Source of the DNA: Teredinibacter waterburyi
GTDB lineage: Bacteria > Pseudomonadota > Gammaproteobacteria > Pseudomonadales > Cellvibrionaceae
Assembly (NCBI RefSeq): GCF_001922985.1
Contig: NZ_MRUH01000165.1
Span: forward strand, 1 to 64,000
Direction: 5' to 3'
Length of the DNA: 64,000 nt
In this document: one piece after another, positions 10,383-19,195 of the stretch
Numbering within the stretch: the first letter of the stretch is position 1
Layout: each line of letters begins with the position of its first letter
Translations under genes and position numbers: made by a program
Notes under the pieces: generated by a model
Seen by the model: the letters and a program-made list of their open reading frames with translations, nothing else
Databases searched by the model: none
What the model was told of the DNA's origin: nothing

Positions 10383-10889
10383 TTATACCAACGGGCTGCT
10401 AATTTCGACAGACTGAATGTCATTTTGTTTCGCAACTTTACCTATAAACATGGCCTGATAACAATTTCGAGTTGCCAGCATTCGAGTCGAACGCCGCACA
10501 ACCACACCGCCGAGAAGTAAGCCCACAAAACCAGCAAGCAGCATCAATGGTTCATTCAGATTAAATTTGGACGCACAAAAAACCGAGACTAATGCCGCGC
10601 CGAGCGGAACGCCGTAGCTTACAAAGGTAGCCTGCAGAAATGCGCCTTCATCAATGCCGATTTCAACTTCGTCGCCAACATTAACTAAATGAGTGTCTGT
10701 CGGAGAGGTAGTTAGAACGCTAGCAGGATAGAGTGCTTTTATATGTGTCATATTTGCACCCATTTCACCAAGAATTTTTTGCCCGCAGCCGTGTCGAGCT
10801 TGGCACTGTCCACACACAGACTGTTTTTCAGTTTCAACCCACACGCCATCAGGATCCAACGCAACAACCCGCCCTGTTTCAGTTAGCAT
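10383..10889 (-). CDS. rseC: RseC/MucC family sigma-E positive regulator
   Basis: 168 residues, inner membrane. The cytoplasmic N-terminal part carries a cysteine cluster (Cys26, Cys29, Cys35 in CGQCQARHGCG), typical of RseC/MucC. Two adjacent membrane segments (about 82-102 and 107-125) follow. Family members modulate the sigma-E/AlgU pathway and are linked with thiamine and Rnf/SoxR reduction in other bacteria; the molecular role is not settled. The ATG is 32 bases after the rseB stop, in the standard order between rseB and mucD. Confidence 0.9.
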   Translation of the reverse strand: MLTETGRVVALDPDGVWVETEKQSVCGQCQARHGCGQKILGEMGANMTHIKALYPASVLTTSPTDTHLVNVGDEVEIGIDEGAFLQATFVSYGVPLGAALVSVFCASKFNLNEPLMLLAGFVGLLLGGVVVRRSTRMLATRNCYQAMFIGKVAKQNDIQSVEISSPLV

Positions 10890-10921
10890 TACTCACCCTC
10901 ATTGGATTAACCTTGGCTGTA

Positions 10922-11929
10922 TTAGTTTACGTTTTCAGACTCGACATCTATTTCGCTTTCATTAGCCGCCGGAGTAGTTGTAGTCGCCAACGGACGTACC
11001 GACACAAGCACCTGCTGAGCAGTATTTTGAGGCAGCTCACCTACCAAGGTGATATGCAGTAATTCACCGGCAATTTGCTGTGTTGTGAGCGCAATCAGTG
11101 TTGCCCCACGATGGGCAATGCGGTTTGGTTTTAATTCTTCCCCTGCGCCAGCCGGTTTAATAAATACCGAGAAAGAATTCACGCCGTCGGTATAAGTTTC
11201 AACGAAACCATCTGCGTCGGTCCACTGAGCGCTGGCTCTAACAAAGCCGGACGGAATCCAACTTGCTGCCCACGGAATTCTCGACTCGGGTTCCGGCGAC
11301 CCACAGGTTGGCGCAACCTTACCGGCAGCAATCACCAGTGACTTTCGCTCGTCTTCATCGAGCTGCGGATCTATATCAAGGGAAACAAACTGCAACCGCT
11401 CCAACACCCGCGAAGACGAAGAAACAACCGCCTTTACTAATAAGGCCGACTCAGTATCTACCGCTAGAGTAATACCCAAGCGAGCGTCATCCTTCGGCAA
11501 TAGCTGAATAACAATTGCTTTACGTCCAGCAATGCGGGCATAACCGCGAGTATAGAATTGATAGTGCTCTGAAAGGTGTAGAATCGCCCCGTCGGGGCTT
11601 TGTAAAGCTCCCCCGCGGAGCAAATGACTACCTAAAGTTTTACACCCCAAACTACCGCCGCTGCGACTCAATTGCTGTTCGGGACCACTTAGGTGAAGAT
11701 AATGTTCAAACTCGCGTCCCTCATCTACCCAGTGGGTAACTTGCAGAGTTTCTAGCGTGCCGCCATGTTCGTAGGTTAGCGTACCGCGATAATTTGTAGA
11801 TCGCATCGCCACAGCCATAAGACTCACCAACTGATCCGCCGAATATTCAGTTTGCACTGATAGCGCTGGCGTTGCGGCCAACAGCAGCAGCGCAGTAACG
11901 ACACCGGTTATGAAATTCCGTAGGATCAC
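10922..11929 (-). CDS. rseB: RseB/MucB periplasmic regulator of sigma-E
   Basis: 335 residues with a signal peptide (about 1-24, ending PALS). The two-domain periplasmic fold begins with a LolA-like region where RYRGTLTYE-type text is seen as NYRGTLTYEHG. RseB/MucB binds the periplasmic tail of the anti-sigma factor and shields it from the site-1 protease until lipid or lipopolysaccharide signals displace it. The start is GTG with GGAG about seven bases upstream. It is separated from rseA by a long, hairpin-rich gap of 254 bases, which is unusual because these genes are normally adjacent. Confidence 0.92.
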   Translation of the reverse strand: MILRNFITGVVTALLLLAATPALSVQTEYSADQLVSLMAVAMRSTNYRGTLTYEHGGTLETLQVTHWVDEGREFEHYLHLSGPEQQLSRSGGSLGCKTLGSHLLRGGALQSPDGAILHLSEHYQFYTRGYARIAGRKAIVIQLLPKDDARLGITLAVDTESALLVKAVVSSSSRVLERLQFVSLDIDPQLDEDERKSLVIAAGKVAPTCGSPEPESRIPWAASWIPSGFVRASAQWTDADGFVETYTDGVNSFSVFIKPAGAGEELKPNRIAHRGATLIALTTQQIAGELLHITLVGELPQNTAQQVLVSVRPLATTTTPAANESEIDVESENVN

Positions 11930-12183
11930 CTTTGCACTCCACCTTGAAACATCTGTCTAGCTGAACACATTTGTTATCGCCGATATTTTTGCCCGCAGAG
12001 CAAGAGCGCATGCCGACTTAGGGACGCATATAACATTCGTTATATAAATGAGAGAATAAGTTCGATAACAGAGATGGGTTCAGTTAACACTGTTATCAAG
12101 CTTAAGAAAAAGTGAGACCCTGCAAATTACTAGCCCCTAGGTATAGGGGCTGTTCGGTTTAAAAACACGTCGGTTAACAAACC
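11930..12183. repeat. Hairpin-rich gap between rseA and rseB
   Basis: No gene is visible. Three inverted repeats stand out: ATATAAC/GTTATAT at 12028-12045 with a four-base loop, GATAACAG/CTGTTATC at 12064-12097 with an 18-base loop, and AGCCCC/GGGGCT at 12132-12151 with an eight-base loop. None is followed by a good T-run on the minus strand, so simple termination is not obvious. The gap may carry an internal promoter, an RNA processing site or a small RNA. Confidence 0.5.
12036..12063 (-). promoter_or_regulatory. Possible sigma-E-type promoter for rseB-rseC-mucD
   Basis: On the minus strand GAACTT (12058-12063) is a perfect match to the -35 element of sigma-E/AlgU promoters. Seventeen bases further lies ACGAA (12036-12040), a partial match to the -10 element TCTGA/TCAAA. 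It would start transcription about 100 bases upstream of rseB. The -10 element is weak, so this is only a candidate. Confidence 0.3.
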
Positions 12184-13071
12184 CTATGGTTGAACCGGAT
12201 TTGCGGCGGGAGCAACAGAATCCTTAACGGTAGATGGAGCGACCATCGAACCGTCCACCTCTTCAGCCACGATTTCAGTAGCGCCGGCTTCGACTTTAGC
12301 CTGCTCAGCACGAAGCTCAGACAAACGCGCAAATGACAAAACACCCAGATCGCTGGCTTTAGCCGTATTTTCTGCGTGAATGTGTAAAAGGCGATCAAAT
12401 CTCGCTTGCAACTCTGGCTCTACTGCGCCACCAACAACGGCTGCAGAGCGCTCGGGAACAGCTTGGACTGCTCCAGTTAACGGCAAGGACAAGCCACTAA
12501 CATTGCTACCAGTGCCCACAGTTCGTGCATTTAGCTGCTGGGTAAAGCGCATAGGGATAACCGATGAGTCTTTTAGCGGCTCGCTAATCGCGCTATCGCC
12601 ATTAGCGACCTGCGCAGCAACACCAGTCGCTTGACTGTCTCCGGACAGATTATATTGCTGCACACCAAACAAACAACCAAAGGCTACGGTTGCAGCAATG
12701 GCAACTTTTCCAAAGCCGTCACGCCACTTTCTAAGCGGCGAAGACCCAAGTGAAGCAGCTGCAGAAGATCGGCCTTCGGATTGACTAAGTTCGGCAATAT
12801 TAGGTTCTGCGTCAATTGCATTCATAACACTCGCTGCAAATCCCACGCTAGGTACAACACCAACCTCGCCTCGCAGCAAAGCCCCCGAGAGGTTGTAGCG
12901 CTGCCACTTATCACGAACTGCATCATCCAAGTCGTCACTATTATTAGTAGTGCGGCCCAAAATCCGCTGTAGATCTAAATCGTTGGCTTCGTTATCGGTG
13001 AGCGCCGAAATCGCCTCGCCTAGGGATGGATCGATGCTCAAGGTAGAAGCCTCTGTATTTTTGTCGCTCAT
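12184..13071 (-). CDS. rseA: Anti-sigma-E factor RseA/MucA
   Basis: 295 residues, longer than Pseudomonas MucA (about 194). The N-terminal cytoplasmic sigma-binding domain includes LSALTDNEAND-like and RDKWQRYNLSGALLRGE segments. A single membrane segment lies about 120-142 (KVAIAATVAFGCLFGVQQYNL), and the rest is a periplasmic domain. It holds RpoE at the membrane and is degraded by regulated proteolysis under envelope stress. The extra length is mainly an Ala/Val/Glu-rich periplasmic tail. ATG start; it follows rpoE by 133 bases. Confidence 0.88.
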   Translation of the reverse strand: MSDKNTEASTLSIDPSLGEAISALTDNEANDLDLQRILGRTTNNSDDLDDAVRDKWQRYNLSGALLRGEVGVVPSVGFAASVMNAIDAEPNIAELSQSEGRSSAAASLGSSPLRKWRDGFGKVAIAATVAFGCLFGVQQYNLSGDSQATGVAAQVANGDSAISEPLKDSSVIPMRFTQQLNARTVGTGSNVSGLSLPLTGAVQAVPERSAAVVGGAVEPELQARFDRLLHIHAENTAKASDLGVLSFARLSELRAEQAKVEAGATEIVAEEVDGSMVAPSTVKDSVAPAANPVQP

Positions 13072-13204
13072 AGATAAAGCCTAATTCACCGTAGATAATA
13101 GGTTTAAGTCGTTGTTGTTATAAAGTGCTTAGTATCACACAGCTAGTGTGACAACGGTGCCTGTTGTTTGTTCAACAAGTCCCCCTGCCTTTGTCCGTTT
13201 GCCG

Positions 13205-13786
13205 TTACAGAAGTGGTGCCATCTGGGCTTCGATCGCTTCGCGCGCGCGGAAAATACGCGAGCGAACAGTGCCGACAGGACAGCTCATAACCTCAGCTAT
13301 CTCTTCATAGCTCAGCCCTTCCATCTCTCGCAAGGTAACGGCGGTACGCAAATCTTCGGGAAGGTTCCGAATAGCGCTATCCACCACCGCTTCCAATTGG
13401 TCACGCATCATTTGATTTTCCGGGGTATCGAAATCCTTTAGAGAATCGCTACCCGAATAGAATTCAGCATCCTCGACTTCGACATCGCTGGAAGGCGGGC
13501 GTCTGCCCCGCGATACCAAATGATTCTTAGCCGTATTGATCGCGATTCGATAAATCCAAGTATAGAAGGCGCTATCCCCACGAAAGTTAGCAAGGGCTCG
13601 ATATGCCTTGATAAAGGTTTCTTGGGCGACATCTTGAACCTCCGCGTGATCGCGCACGAAGCGACTAATAATCGCAAAAATTTTATGTTGATACTTGAGT
13701 ACCAGCAGATCGAATGCACGCTTATCGCCCTTTTGCACCCTCGCGACTAGCTGCTCATCTGTTTGTGAAGCGGATTTTTCCGCCAT
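13205..13786 (-). CDS. rpoE: ECF sigma factor RpoE/AlgU
   Basis: 193 residues, the size of AlgU. Region 2 includes DVAQETFIKAYRALANFRGDSAFYTWIYRIA, and region 4 is the HTH LSYEEIAEVMSCPVGTVRSRIFRAREAI. It directs transcription of envelope-stress genes and usually of its own operon. ATG start. The order rpoE-rseA-rseB-rseC-mucD matches algU-mucABCD of Pseudomonas, including nadB divergent upstream. A candidate autoregulatory promoter is listed separately. Confidence 0.97.
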   Translation of the reverse strand: MAEKSASQTDEQLVARVQKGDKRAFDLLVLKYQHKIFAIISRFVRDHAEVQDVAQETFIKAYRALANFRGDSAFYTWIYRIAINTAKNHLVSRGRRPPSSDVEVEDAEFYSGSDSLKDFDTPENQMMRDQLEAVVDSAIRNLPEDLRTAVTLREMEGLSYEEIAEVMSCPVGTVRSRIFRAREAIEAQMAPLL

Positions 13787-14274
13787 TGATAACTCCCAAA
13801 TCGACCGGGAAATACCGGTGCGATGCTCTATTTCTATAGTTTTTATGTGCCGGACAAAGACCTATGCCATCTGCAATAGTTCAAAAATCCACTTTCAAGT
13901 CGCTTCCTGACTGAAAAACGTTCAACACACGTTCTTTACAAATTCACTTTAATTAATACTTCGTTTAGCCAAATTAGCGCGCCAAGTCGCGCGAACCTGA
14001 TATGACTACAAAAGTATGCCCAGCAAACCCTTAACTGAGTCTTAACAATTGGGGCGCCAAGCTAAAAACTCAATCATAAGATTAGCGTAAATACCGCACC
14101 GAAAAGCGACATCGGTAGATCGGTGCGGATTAGCCTGCTTAGGTTATTCGAATAAAACGAGGGCTGGGGATACAGAATCACGGCGCAACCGGATAGCGCG
14201 AGTGTACCGCACTTATCAAAATCGAATGTATACTAAGCAGTCACCACCCCCCTACTCCGGAAGAAGCCTACACC
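13787..14274. other. Divergent rpoE/nadB intergenic region with a 9-bp inverted repeat
   Basis: No gene is visible in this 488-base stretch, which should hold the promoters of rpoE (leftward) and nadB (rightward). CCGCACCGA (14094-14102) and TCGGTGCGG (14120-14128) form a perfect 9-bp inverted repeat with a 17-base loop; it could be an operator or an RNA stem in the nadB leader. nadB has the ribosome binding site GGAAGAAG. No NrtR- or NadR-like operator was recognised. Confidence 0.45.
13855..13882 (-). promoter_or_regulatory. Candidate sigma-E autoregulatory promoter of rpoE
   Basis: On the minus strand GAACTA (13877-13882) is followed after 16 bases by TCTTT (13856-13860). This resembles the AlgU/RpoE consensus GAACTT-N16/17-TCTGA, with one mismatch in the -35 and two in the -10. 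The position, about 70 bases before the rpoE ATG, suits autoregulation known for this sigma factor family. Confidence 0.35.
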
Positions 14275-15933
14275 ATGCCCAACTCTCTCGCTTCGGCAAC
14301 AACAACCTCCACCGCCAATTTAAAACAACAGTTTGATGTCCTTATCATCGGCAGCGGCGCGGCAGGTCTTACCCTCGCGCTAAGTTTACCCACGACGACT
14401 CGCGTTGCCGTATTAAGCAAGAGTGAAATTAGTGAAGGCTCGACCTGGTATGCCCAAGGTGGAATAGCCGCGGTTCTGGATAGCACCGACAGCGTAGAAT
14501 CTCACGTTGCAGACACGCTCGCCGCCGGAGGTGGGCTTTGCCATAAAGATACGGTCGAATTCACCGTCGCCAACAGCAAAGCCGCAATCGACTGGCTAAT
14601 CGCTCGCGGGGTAGCCTTTACTCGCAATAGCGGCGGAGACGATTACCATTTAACCCGCGAAGGTGGCCACAGTCAGCGCCGCATCATTCACAGCGCCGAC
14701 GCCACCGGAAAAGCACTGCACACAGCTTTAAATGAGCAGGTTAAAGCGGCCGAAAATATTGAACTTTATGACCACTACATCGCCATTGACCTTATCCGTC
14801 AAGCCGAGGCGGGAAGCCGAAAATTGCGCTGTACCGGCGCCTATGTATACAACCGCAAGAGCGACGCCGTAGAAACATTTGCCGCCAAAGCTGTGGCACT
14901 TGCCACCGGCGGCGCCAGTAAAGTCTATCTCTATACCTCCAACCCCGACGGCGCTAGTGGTGACGGCATCGCCATGGCATGGCGCGCAGGCTGCCGTGTT
15001 GCCAATATGGAGTTCAACCAGTTCCACCCCACGTGTCTTTACCACCCTAAAGCCAAATCCTTCCTCGTGACCGAAGCACTGCGTGGTGAGGGTGCCAAAT
15101 TACTCCTGCCAGACGGCAGCCGATTTATGGATAAGTTTCACGAGCTTGGCGAGCTAGCACCGCGCGACGTGGTAGCGCGCGCAATCGACCATGAAATGAA
15201 GCGTTTAGGTAGCGATTGCGTGTACTTAGACATCAGCCACAAGTCCGAAGAATTCATTACATCGCACTTCCCGACCATTAAACAAAACTGCCTCAACTAC
15301 GGTATCGACATTACCCGAGAGCCTATTCCTGTCGTTCCCGCCGCGCACTACACTTGCGGCGGCGTTATTGTCGACAAGCATGGGCAAACCGATTTAAACA
15401 ATCTCTATGCGATTGGCGAAACCTCATTTACTGGATTGCATGGCGCTAACCGTATGGCTAGCAACTCACTTCTCGAATGCATTGTTTATGCGCAGTCTGC
15501 CGCCGCCAAGATAACCGCGACCCTTGCCGATATTTCCACTCCAACAGATGCGCCGCAGTGGGATGAATCGCAGGTAACCAACTCAGATGAAGATGTTGTG
15601 ATTTCGCACAACTGGGATGAGTTGCGACGTTTTATGTGGGACTACGTGGGCATTGTGCGCACCCAAAAGCGTTTAGAGCGAGCATCCCACCGAATCAAAC
15701 TCTTGCAGAAAGAAATTCACGAATACTATTCGAACTACATGGTTGGCAACGATTTAATTGAGCTGCGCAATCTAGCGACCGTCGCTGAACTGATTATTCG
15801 ATCGGCTATTGACCGCAAAGAAAGCCGCGGCCTGCACTACTCGCTCGATTTCCCCGAGCTTGCCCCGATTGCGCGCGACACGATTATGGTACCCAGCAAT
15901 TTTGCCGACCAAGACATTATCGTTCAGGCCTAA
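14275..15933 (+). CDS. nadB: L-aspartate oxidase
   Basis: 552 residues, cytoplasmic flavoenzyme. It oxidises L-aspartate to iminoaspartate, the first step of de novo NAD synthesis before quinolinate synthase NadA. The FAD loop GSGAAG is at 26-31. The conserved [17 protein letters not shown] and [12 protein letters not shown] motifs of the succinate dehydrogenase/NadB flavoprotein family are all visible. The start has GGAAGAAG about eight bases upstream. It is divergent from rpoE, as in Pseudomonas, and its stop overlaps the end of the convergent YgfX-like gene by four bases. Confidence 0.96.
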   Translation: MPNSLASATTTSTANLKQQFDVLIIGSGAAGLTLALSLPTTTRVAVLSKSEISEGSTWYAQGGIAAVLDSTDSVESHVADTLAAGGGLCHKDTVEFTVANSKAAIDWLIARGVAFTRNSGGDDYHLTREGGHSQRRIIHSADATGKALHTALNEQVKAAENIELYDHYIAIDLIRQAEAGSRKLRCTGAYVYNRKSDAVETFAAKAVALATGGASKVYLYTSNPDGASGDGIAMAWRAGCRVANMEFNQFHPTCLYHPKAKSFLVTEALRGEGAKLLLPDGSRFMDKFHELGELAPRDVVARAIDHEMKRLGSDCVYLDISHKSEEFITSHFPTIKQNCLNYGIDITREPIPVVPAAHYTCGGVIVDKHGQTDLNNLYAIGETSFTGLHGANRMASNSLLECIVYAQSAAAKITATLADISTPTDAPQWDESQVTNSDEDVVISHNWDELRRFMWDYVGIVRTQKRLERASHRIKLLQKEIHEYYSNYMVGNDLIELRNLATVAELIIRSAIDRKESRGLHYSLDFPELAPIARDTIMVPSNFADQDIIVQA

Positions 15934-16637
15934 GTTTTGGTGAAGGCGATCCGCAGGTGCCTAAAATCATCGTCCGATAAAAAACTATCGGGCGTCAGCA
16001 CTAAATTCACTCGTGTATTCGCTTGCGGCGTCACCGTTAGAGCGAAACATGACCACAGCCTTCGCCCGAGCTTTATCGCAACTAGAGAAGTTTTTCCAAT
16101 AACGTGATTCGACGCAATAGCGTTATTAGAGGGGGTAGAGATATCAGAGTTTAATTGGATGCCACGTAATCGAGCACTTAAGCATATCGCGTAGGGCGTA
16201 ACCACCAACTCACCGACATGAGCGACACGCTCCCAACGATGGCCAAAGCGCAGTTCAAGCTGGTATCGGGCGCGGGCGCGCTGCAGATTGCTAGCAGCTA
16301 ATTCCGGTCCAGCGGTCATGCCAGACCTAGAGATTAACTCTGACGACTTTTCCGGCATCGCTGTTGAGGTCGATTGAATCCCTAGCTCAGTAGATTGAGC
16401 AGAAAGCTTCTGTAGGCTCAGCCCAGTAACCGCCAGCTCATTTTTTATACGAAAAATCAACCGCCATCGACCGGCCAGCTCAGCCAACCAAACAGCTAAG
16501 AGCGCACACTTAACCCAAACACCAACGCTTACCAGCACAATGACGCATAAAGTAAACGTCAAAAGAAACGCCGCAATATAACCTTGCTTGGAAGATGATT
16601 TTAAAGGGATAACGAGTCGCTGCTGATTGCTCGCCAT
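15930..16637 (-). CDS. YgfX/CptA-like two-pass membrane protein
   Basis: 235 residues. Two close membrane segments (about 18-40 and 43-58) are followed by a soluble domain ending in [16 protein letters not shown], which resembles the end of YgfX proteins. Its place directly downstream of sdhE (ygfY) supports this, since ygfX and ygfY are neighbours in many gammaproteobacteria. YgfX has been described as a toxin-like protein acting on FtsZ/MreB, and also only as a membrane protein of unclear role. It is much longer than E. coli YgfX (about 135 residues), with a Ser-rich insert near 80-105. Confidence 0.6.
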   Translation of the reverse strand: MASNQQRLVIPLKSSSKQGYIAAFLLTFTLCVIVLVSVGVWVKCALLAVWLAELAGRWRLIFRIKNELAVTGLSLQKLSAQSTELGIQSTSTAMPEKSSELISRSGMTAGPELAASNLQRARARYQLELRFGHRWERVAHVGELVVTPYAICLSARLRGIQLNSDISTPSNNAIASNHVIGKTSLVAIKLGRRLWSCFALTVTPQANTRVNLVLTPDSFLSDDDFRHLRIAFTKT

Positions 16638-16677
16638 AAGTATCTAGGCCCTCCTTGGCCAGCGGATGAAAATGTTA

Positions 16678-16926
16678 CTACTCTGGCTGGATACCTGTAT
16701 TCTGTCGAATGATATTGACTATCGTAAGGATATCCGCTTCTTCTGGGTCGCTTTTACGCAAAAACCACTGGAACATGTCTTGATCTTCGCACTCCAGTAA
16801 TTTTTCAAATAGTAATTGCTGCTGCTCAGTTAAGCTTGGGAAAATATTATCTAAAAACGGCAGCAAGATTAAATCTAACTCCAGCATGCCTCGACGTGTT
16901 GCCCATCGTAATCGGTTCTGATCCAC
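16678..16926 (-). CDS. sdhE: FAD assembly factor SdhE
   Basis: 82 residues, a typical SdhE. It promotes covalent flavinylation of succinate dehydrogenase SdhA and fumarate reductase. The diagnostic RGxxE motif is present as RRGMLELD near residues 12-19, and the acidic helix CEDQDMFQWFL fits the family. The start is GTG with GGGGT upstream. It shares a transcript direction with the YgfX-like gene and is divergent from ygfZ, itself an iron-sulfur/flavin-related maintenance gene. Confidence 0.93.
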   Translation of the reverse strand: MDQNRLRWATRRGMLELDLILLPFLDNIFPSLTEQQQLLFEKLLECEDQDMFQWFLRKSDPEEADILTIVNIIRQNTGIQPE

Positions 16927-17137
16927 TTTTTACCCCATCAGGTGTTTTCTGGCGCTATTCTAGCGCTTTTTGATCTATTGTGGTGACGTTATCCCAATTC
17001 AGATTCACAGATTACCTAACCCGAAAGCGTTGATTTTATGGCGCCCACGCAATCGATCAATGCGCCCCGCGCAAGGCTTGTGAGTTGAGCCTACGAAGCG
17101 CTAAGATGTGTGTCTCCTAAGCTAAATCGACCTATTC

Positions 17138-18205
17138 ATGAGCAACACTCTATTTTCTCTCTCAACCTCAGCAGCGAGCATTACCAACCTAGACACAAGC
17201 CAATCAAAATTGCTTGTAATGCCGCTGCAGGACTACAAGCTTTTAGACATTGAAGGCCCTGACGCTGAAAAACTGCTACAAGGCCAGTGCACCTGTGACT
17301 TCCGTCGCTTGAATAGTGGCGACTGGTTGCGCGGCGCCCACTGCAACCCAAAAGGCCGAATCCTTTCCAGCTTTGTTGCCCAAGGACTAACGCCGCAGCA
17401 CATCCGCCTAAGAGTCCATCACAGCATTCAACAAACGGCGCTTTCTGCCCTGCAAAAATACGCTGTATTTTCAAAGGTACAGCTATCTGCGGTAGAAAGC
17501 ATACAGGTTGTTGGGCTTTACAGCCTACAGCTGGAGCAAATCCTAACGACCGCTAATCTGGAAATTCCCGCGATTGGCAAAGCGGCATGGTTAGAAAACA
17601 GCCAACTATCGTTGCTACGCATTGACGCCCACCGCTTAGAAATGTGGATAACTAAAGAGACCTCTCTAAGCTCCCAATGGACGGAAGTATTAGCGACCGC
17701 TGAAACCGCAACGGCAAACTGTTGGAAACAACTGAATATTCGCGCAGGTATCACCGAAATCGATATTGAGCTTCACGAACAGCTACTTCCCCACGAGCTT
17801 AACTATCAATTAATTGATGCCGTTTCGTTTCGAAAAGGGTGTTACACCGGACAGGAAATCATCTCTCGCACCCATTACAAGGCGACCCTGAAAAAGCACC
17901 TATACGCGCTAAGACTTACTCTGGCGTCGGCTTCTGGAAACACCGAGGGCAACCAAGGTTCAACACCACAAGCAATCACCTTTGGTTCAAAGCTACTGGA
18001 TCAGAACGGCAGTAAAATTGGCGTTGTTATTCAAGCCGCCAAAGTGTCGCCATCAGACGCTGGCGAACAAACATGGGAGCTGCTTGCACTTATTCGAGAT
18101 AGTGATTACGGCCACGAAAATGTGACCTTAGAGCCCTATTCCAATGCAAAAACCCAATGGCTAACCCTGCCCTATGCTATACCTAAAGAGCACCAACCGA
18201 ACTAA
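17138..18205 (+). CDS. ygfZ: YgfZ folate-binding iron-sulfur cluster maintenance protein
   Basis: 355 residues, cytoplasmic. YgfZ belongs to the GcvT-like tetrahydrofolate-binding family and supports iron-sulfur enzymes such as MiaB. The signature KGCYTGQE lies at 233-240 with the functional Cys235. The N-terminal GPDAEKLLQGQCTCD segment is also typical. An insert of about 15 residues after residue 265 (SASGNTEGNQGS) is a low-complexity loop. ATG start, divergent from sdhE. Confidence 0.92.
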   Translation: MSNTLFSLSTSAASITNLDTSQSKLLVMPLQDYKLLDIEGPDAEKLLQGQCTCDFRRLNSGDWLRGAHCNPKGRILSSFVAQGLTPQHIRLRVHHSIQQTALSALQKYAVFSKVQLSAVESIQVVGLYSLQLEQILTTANLEIPAIGKAAWLENSQLSLLRIDAHRLEMWITKETSLSSQWTEVLATAETATANCWKQLNIRAGITEIDIELHEQLLPHELNYQLIDAVSFRKGCYTGQEIISRTHYKATLKKHLYALRLTLASASGNTEGNQGSTPQAITFGSKLLDQNGSKIGVVIQAAKVSPSDAGEQTWELLALIRDSDYGHENVTLEPYSNAKTQWLTLPYAIPKEHQPN

Positions 18206-18261
18206 GGGTTAAGTGTTGCGGCAATATTAACCGCTTTTTCAATCGTTCCATTAACCCTTAG
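18202..18261. terminator. Inverted repeat after ygfZ, possible terminator
   Basis: CTAAGGGTTAA (18202-18212) and TTAACCCTTAG (18251-18261) form a perfect 11-bp inverted repeat. Inside it, GCGG-N9-CCGC followed by TTTTT is a small intrinsic-terminator-like hairpin. The element overlaps the ygfZ stop codon and lies before the HDOD gene. Confidence 0.4.
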
Positions 18262-18329
18262 CGTACAGCCAAACCTCGCTGCACAGGTGCCTCACCCTCT
18301 ATTAGGATTATTACAAAGAGATTTGGCCT

Positions 18330-19169
18330 ATGAATCCGCTTGCTCAGAAGATTGCGCAAGATATCAATACCGCAATTGATACTGACAAACTAGTACTACC
18401 TACCCTGCCCGAAATTGCGTTACGTGTACGCGAAGTTGCCGACGATCCCGATGCCAGCATCAAACAGCTCGGTACAGCTATAAGCTCAGACGCATCCTTG
18501 ACAGCACGTATAATTAAAGTTGCCAACAGTCCCTTATTTCGCGCGCCGCGAGAAATAGAAGACTTAAACATGGCGCTCTCGCGTTTAGGGATGCAATACA
18601 CATCAAACCTAGCAATAGGTTTGGCGATGGAACAAATGTTCCAAGCAACATCCGACCTTGTCGACAAACGCTTACGTGAAGTTTGGGCGCGGTCTAGCGA
18701 AGTTGCCGGTATGTGCCACGTACTTTGTAAGCACCGAACCAAACTCCGCCCCGATCAAGCGGCCCTAGCAGGGCTGGTTCATCAAATTGGCGTGCTCCCA
18801 ATTCTTGCCTACGCCGAAGAAAACAATGCTCTTTTAAGAGACAGCCTCAGTCTCGATAGTGTTATCGATGAGGTATCGCCGCAGCTGGGCATTAAGATTT
18901 TAACCGCTTGGGAGTTTCCAACGGAGCTTCGTAATGTCCCTATCGACTGTTTGAAATTTGATCGAAAAATCGCTCACCCCGACTACGCCGATTTAGTTAC
19001 TGTTGCGATGCTACAGAATTATGCAGGGTCAAATTCCCGCTTCGCTTCGTTAGATCTAAACTCGGTAACCGCATTTGCTCGCCTCGAGATTGAACCCAAC
19101 ATTGAATCTACTGAGGCCGAAGATTTAAGCGATGAAATGGAAGCGGCACTCGCGCTCTTACAAGGGTAA
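18330..19169 (+). CDS. HDOD domain protein
   Basis: 279 residues, cytoplasmic. An HDOD domain spans about 20-215: LPTLPEIALRVREVADDPDASIKQLGTAI is the usual entry, followed by DASLTARIIKVANSPLFR. HDOD domains are degenerate HD folds without phosphodiesterase metal ligands, and they act in signal transduction. No extra GGDEF, EAL or receiver domain is present, so the function cannot be specified. ATG start. It is convergent with the AraC-type gene. Confidence 0.85.
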   Translation: MNPLAQKIAQDINTAIDTDKLVLPTLPEIALRVREVADDPDASIKQLGTAISSDASLTARIIKVANSPLFRAPREIEDLNMALSRLGMQYTSNLAIGLAMEQMFQATSDLVDKRLREVWARSSEVAGMCHVLCKHRTKLRPDQAALAGLVHQIGVLPILAYAEENNALLRDSLSLDSVIDEVSPQLGIKILTAWEFPTELRNVPIDCLKFDRKIAHPDYADLVTVAMLQNYAGSNSRFASLDLNSVTAFARLEIEPNIESTEAEDLSDEMEAALALLQG

Positions 19170-19195
19170 GGCGCGAAAGATGAAGGCCAACAGTG

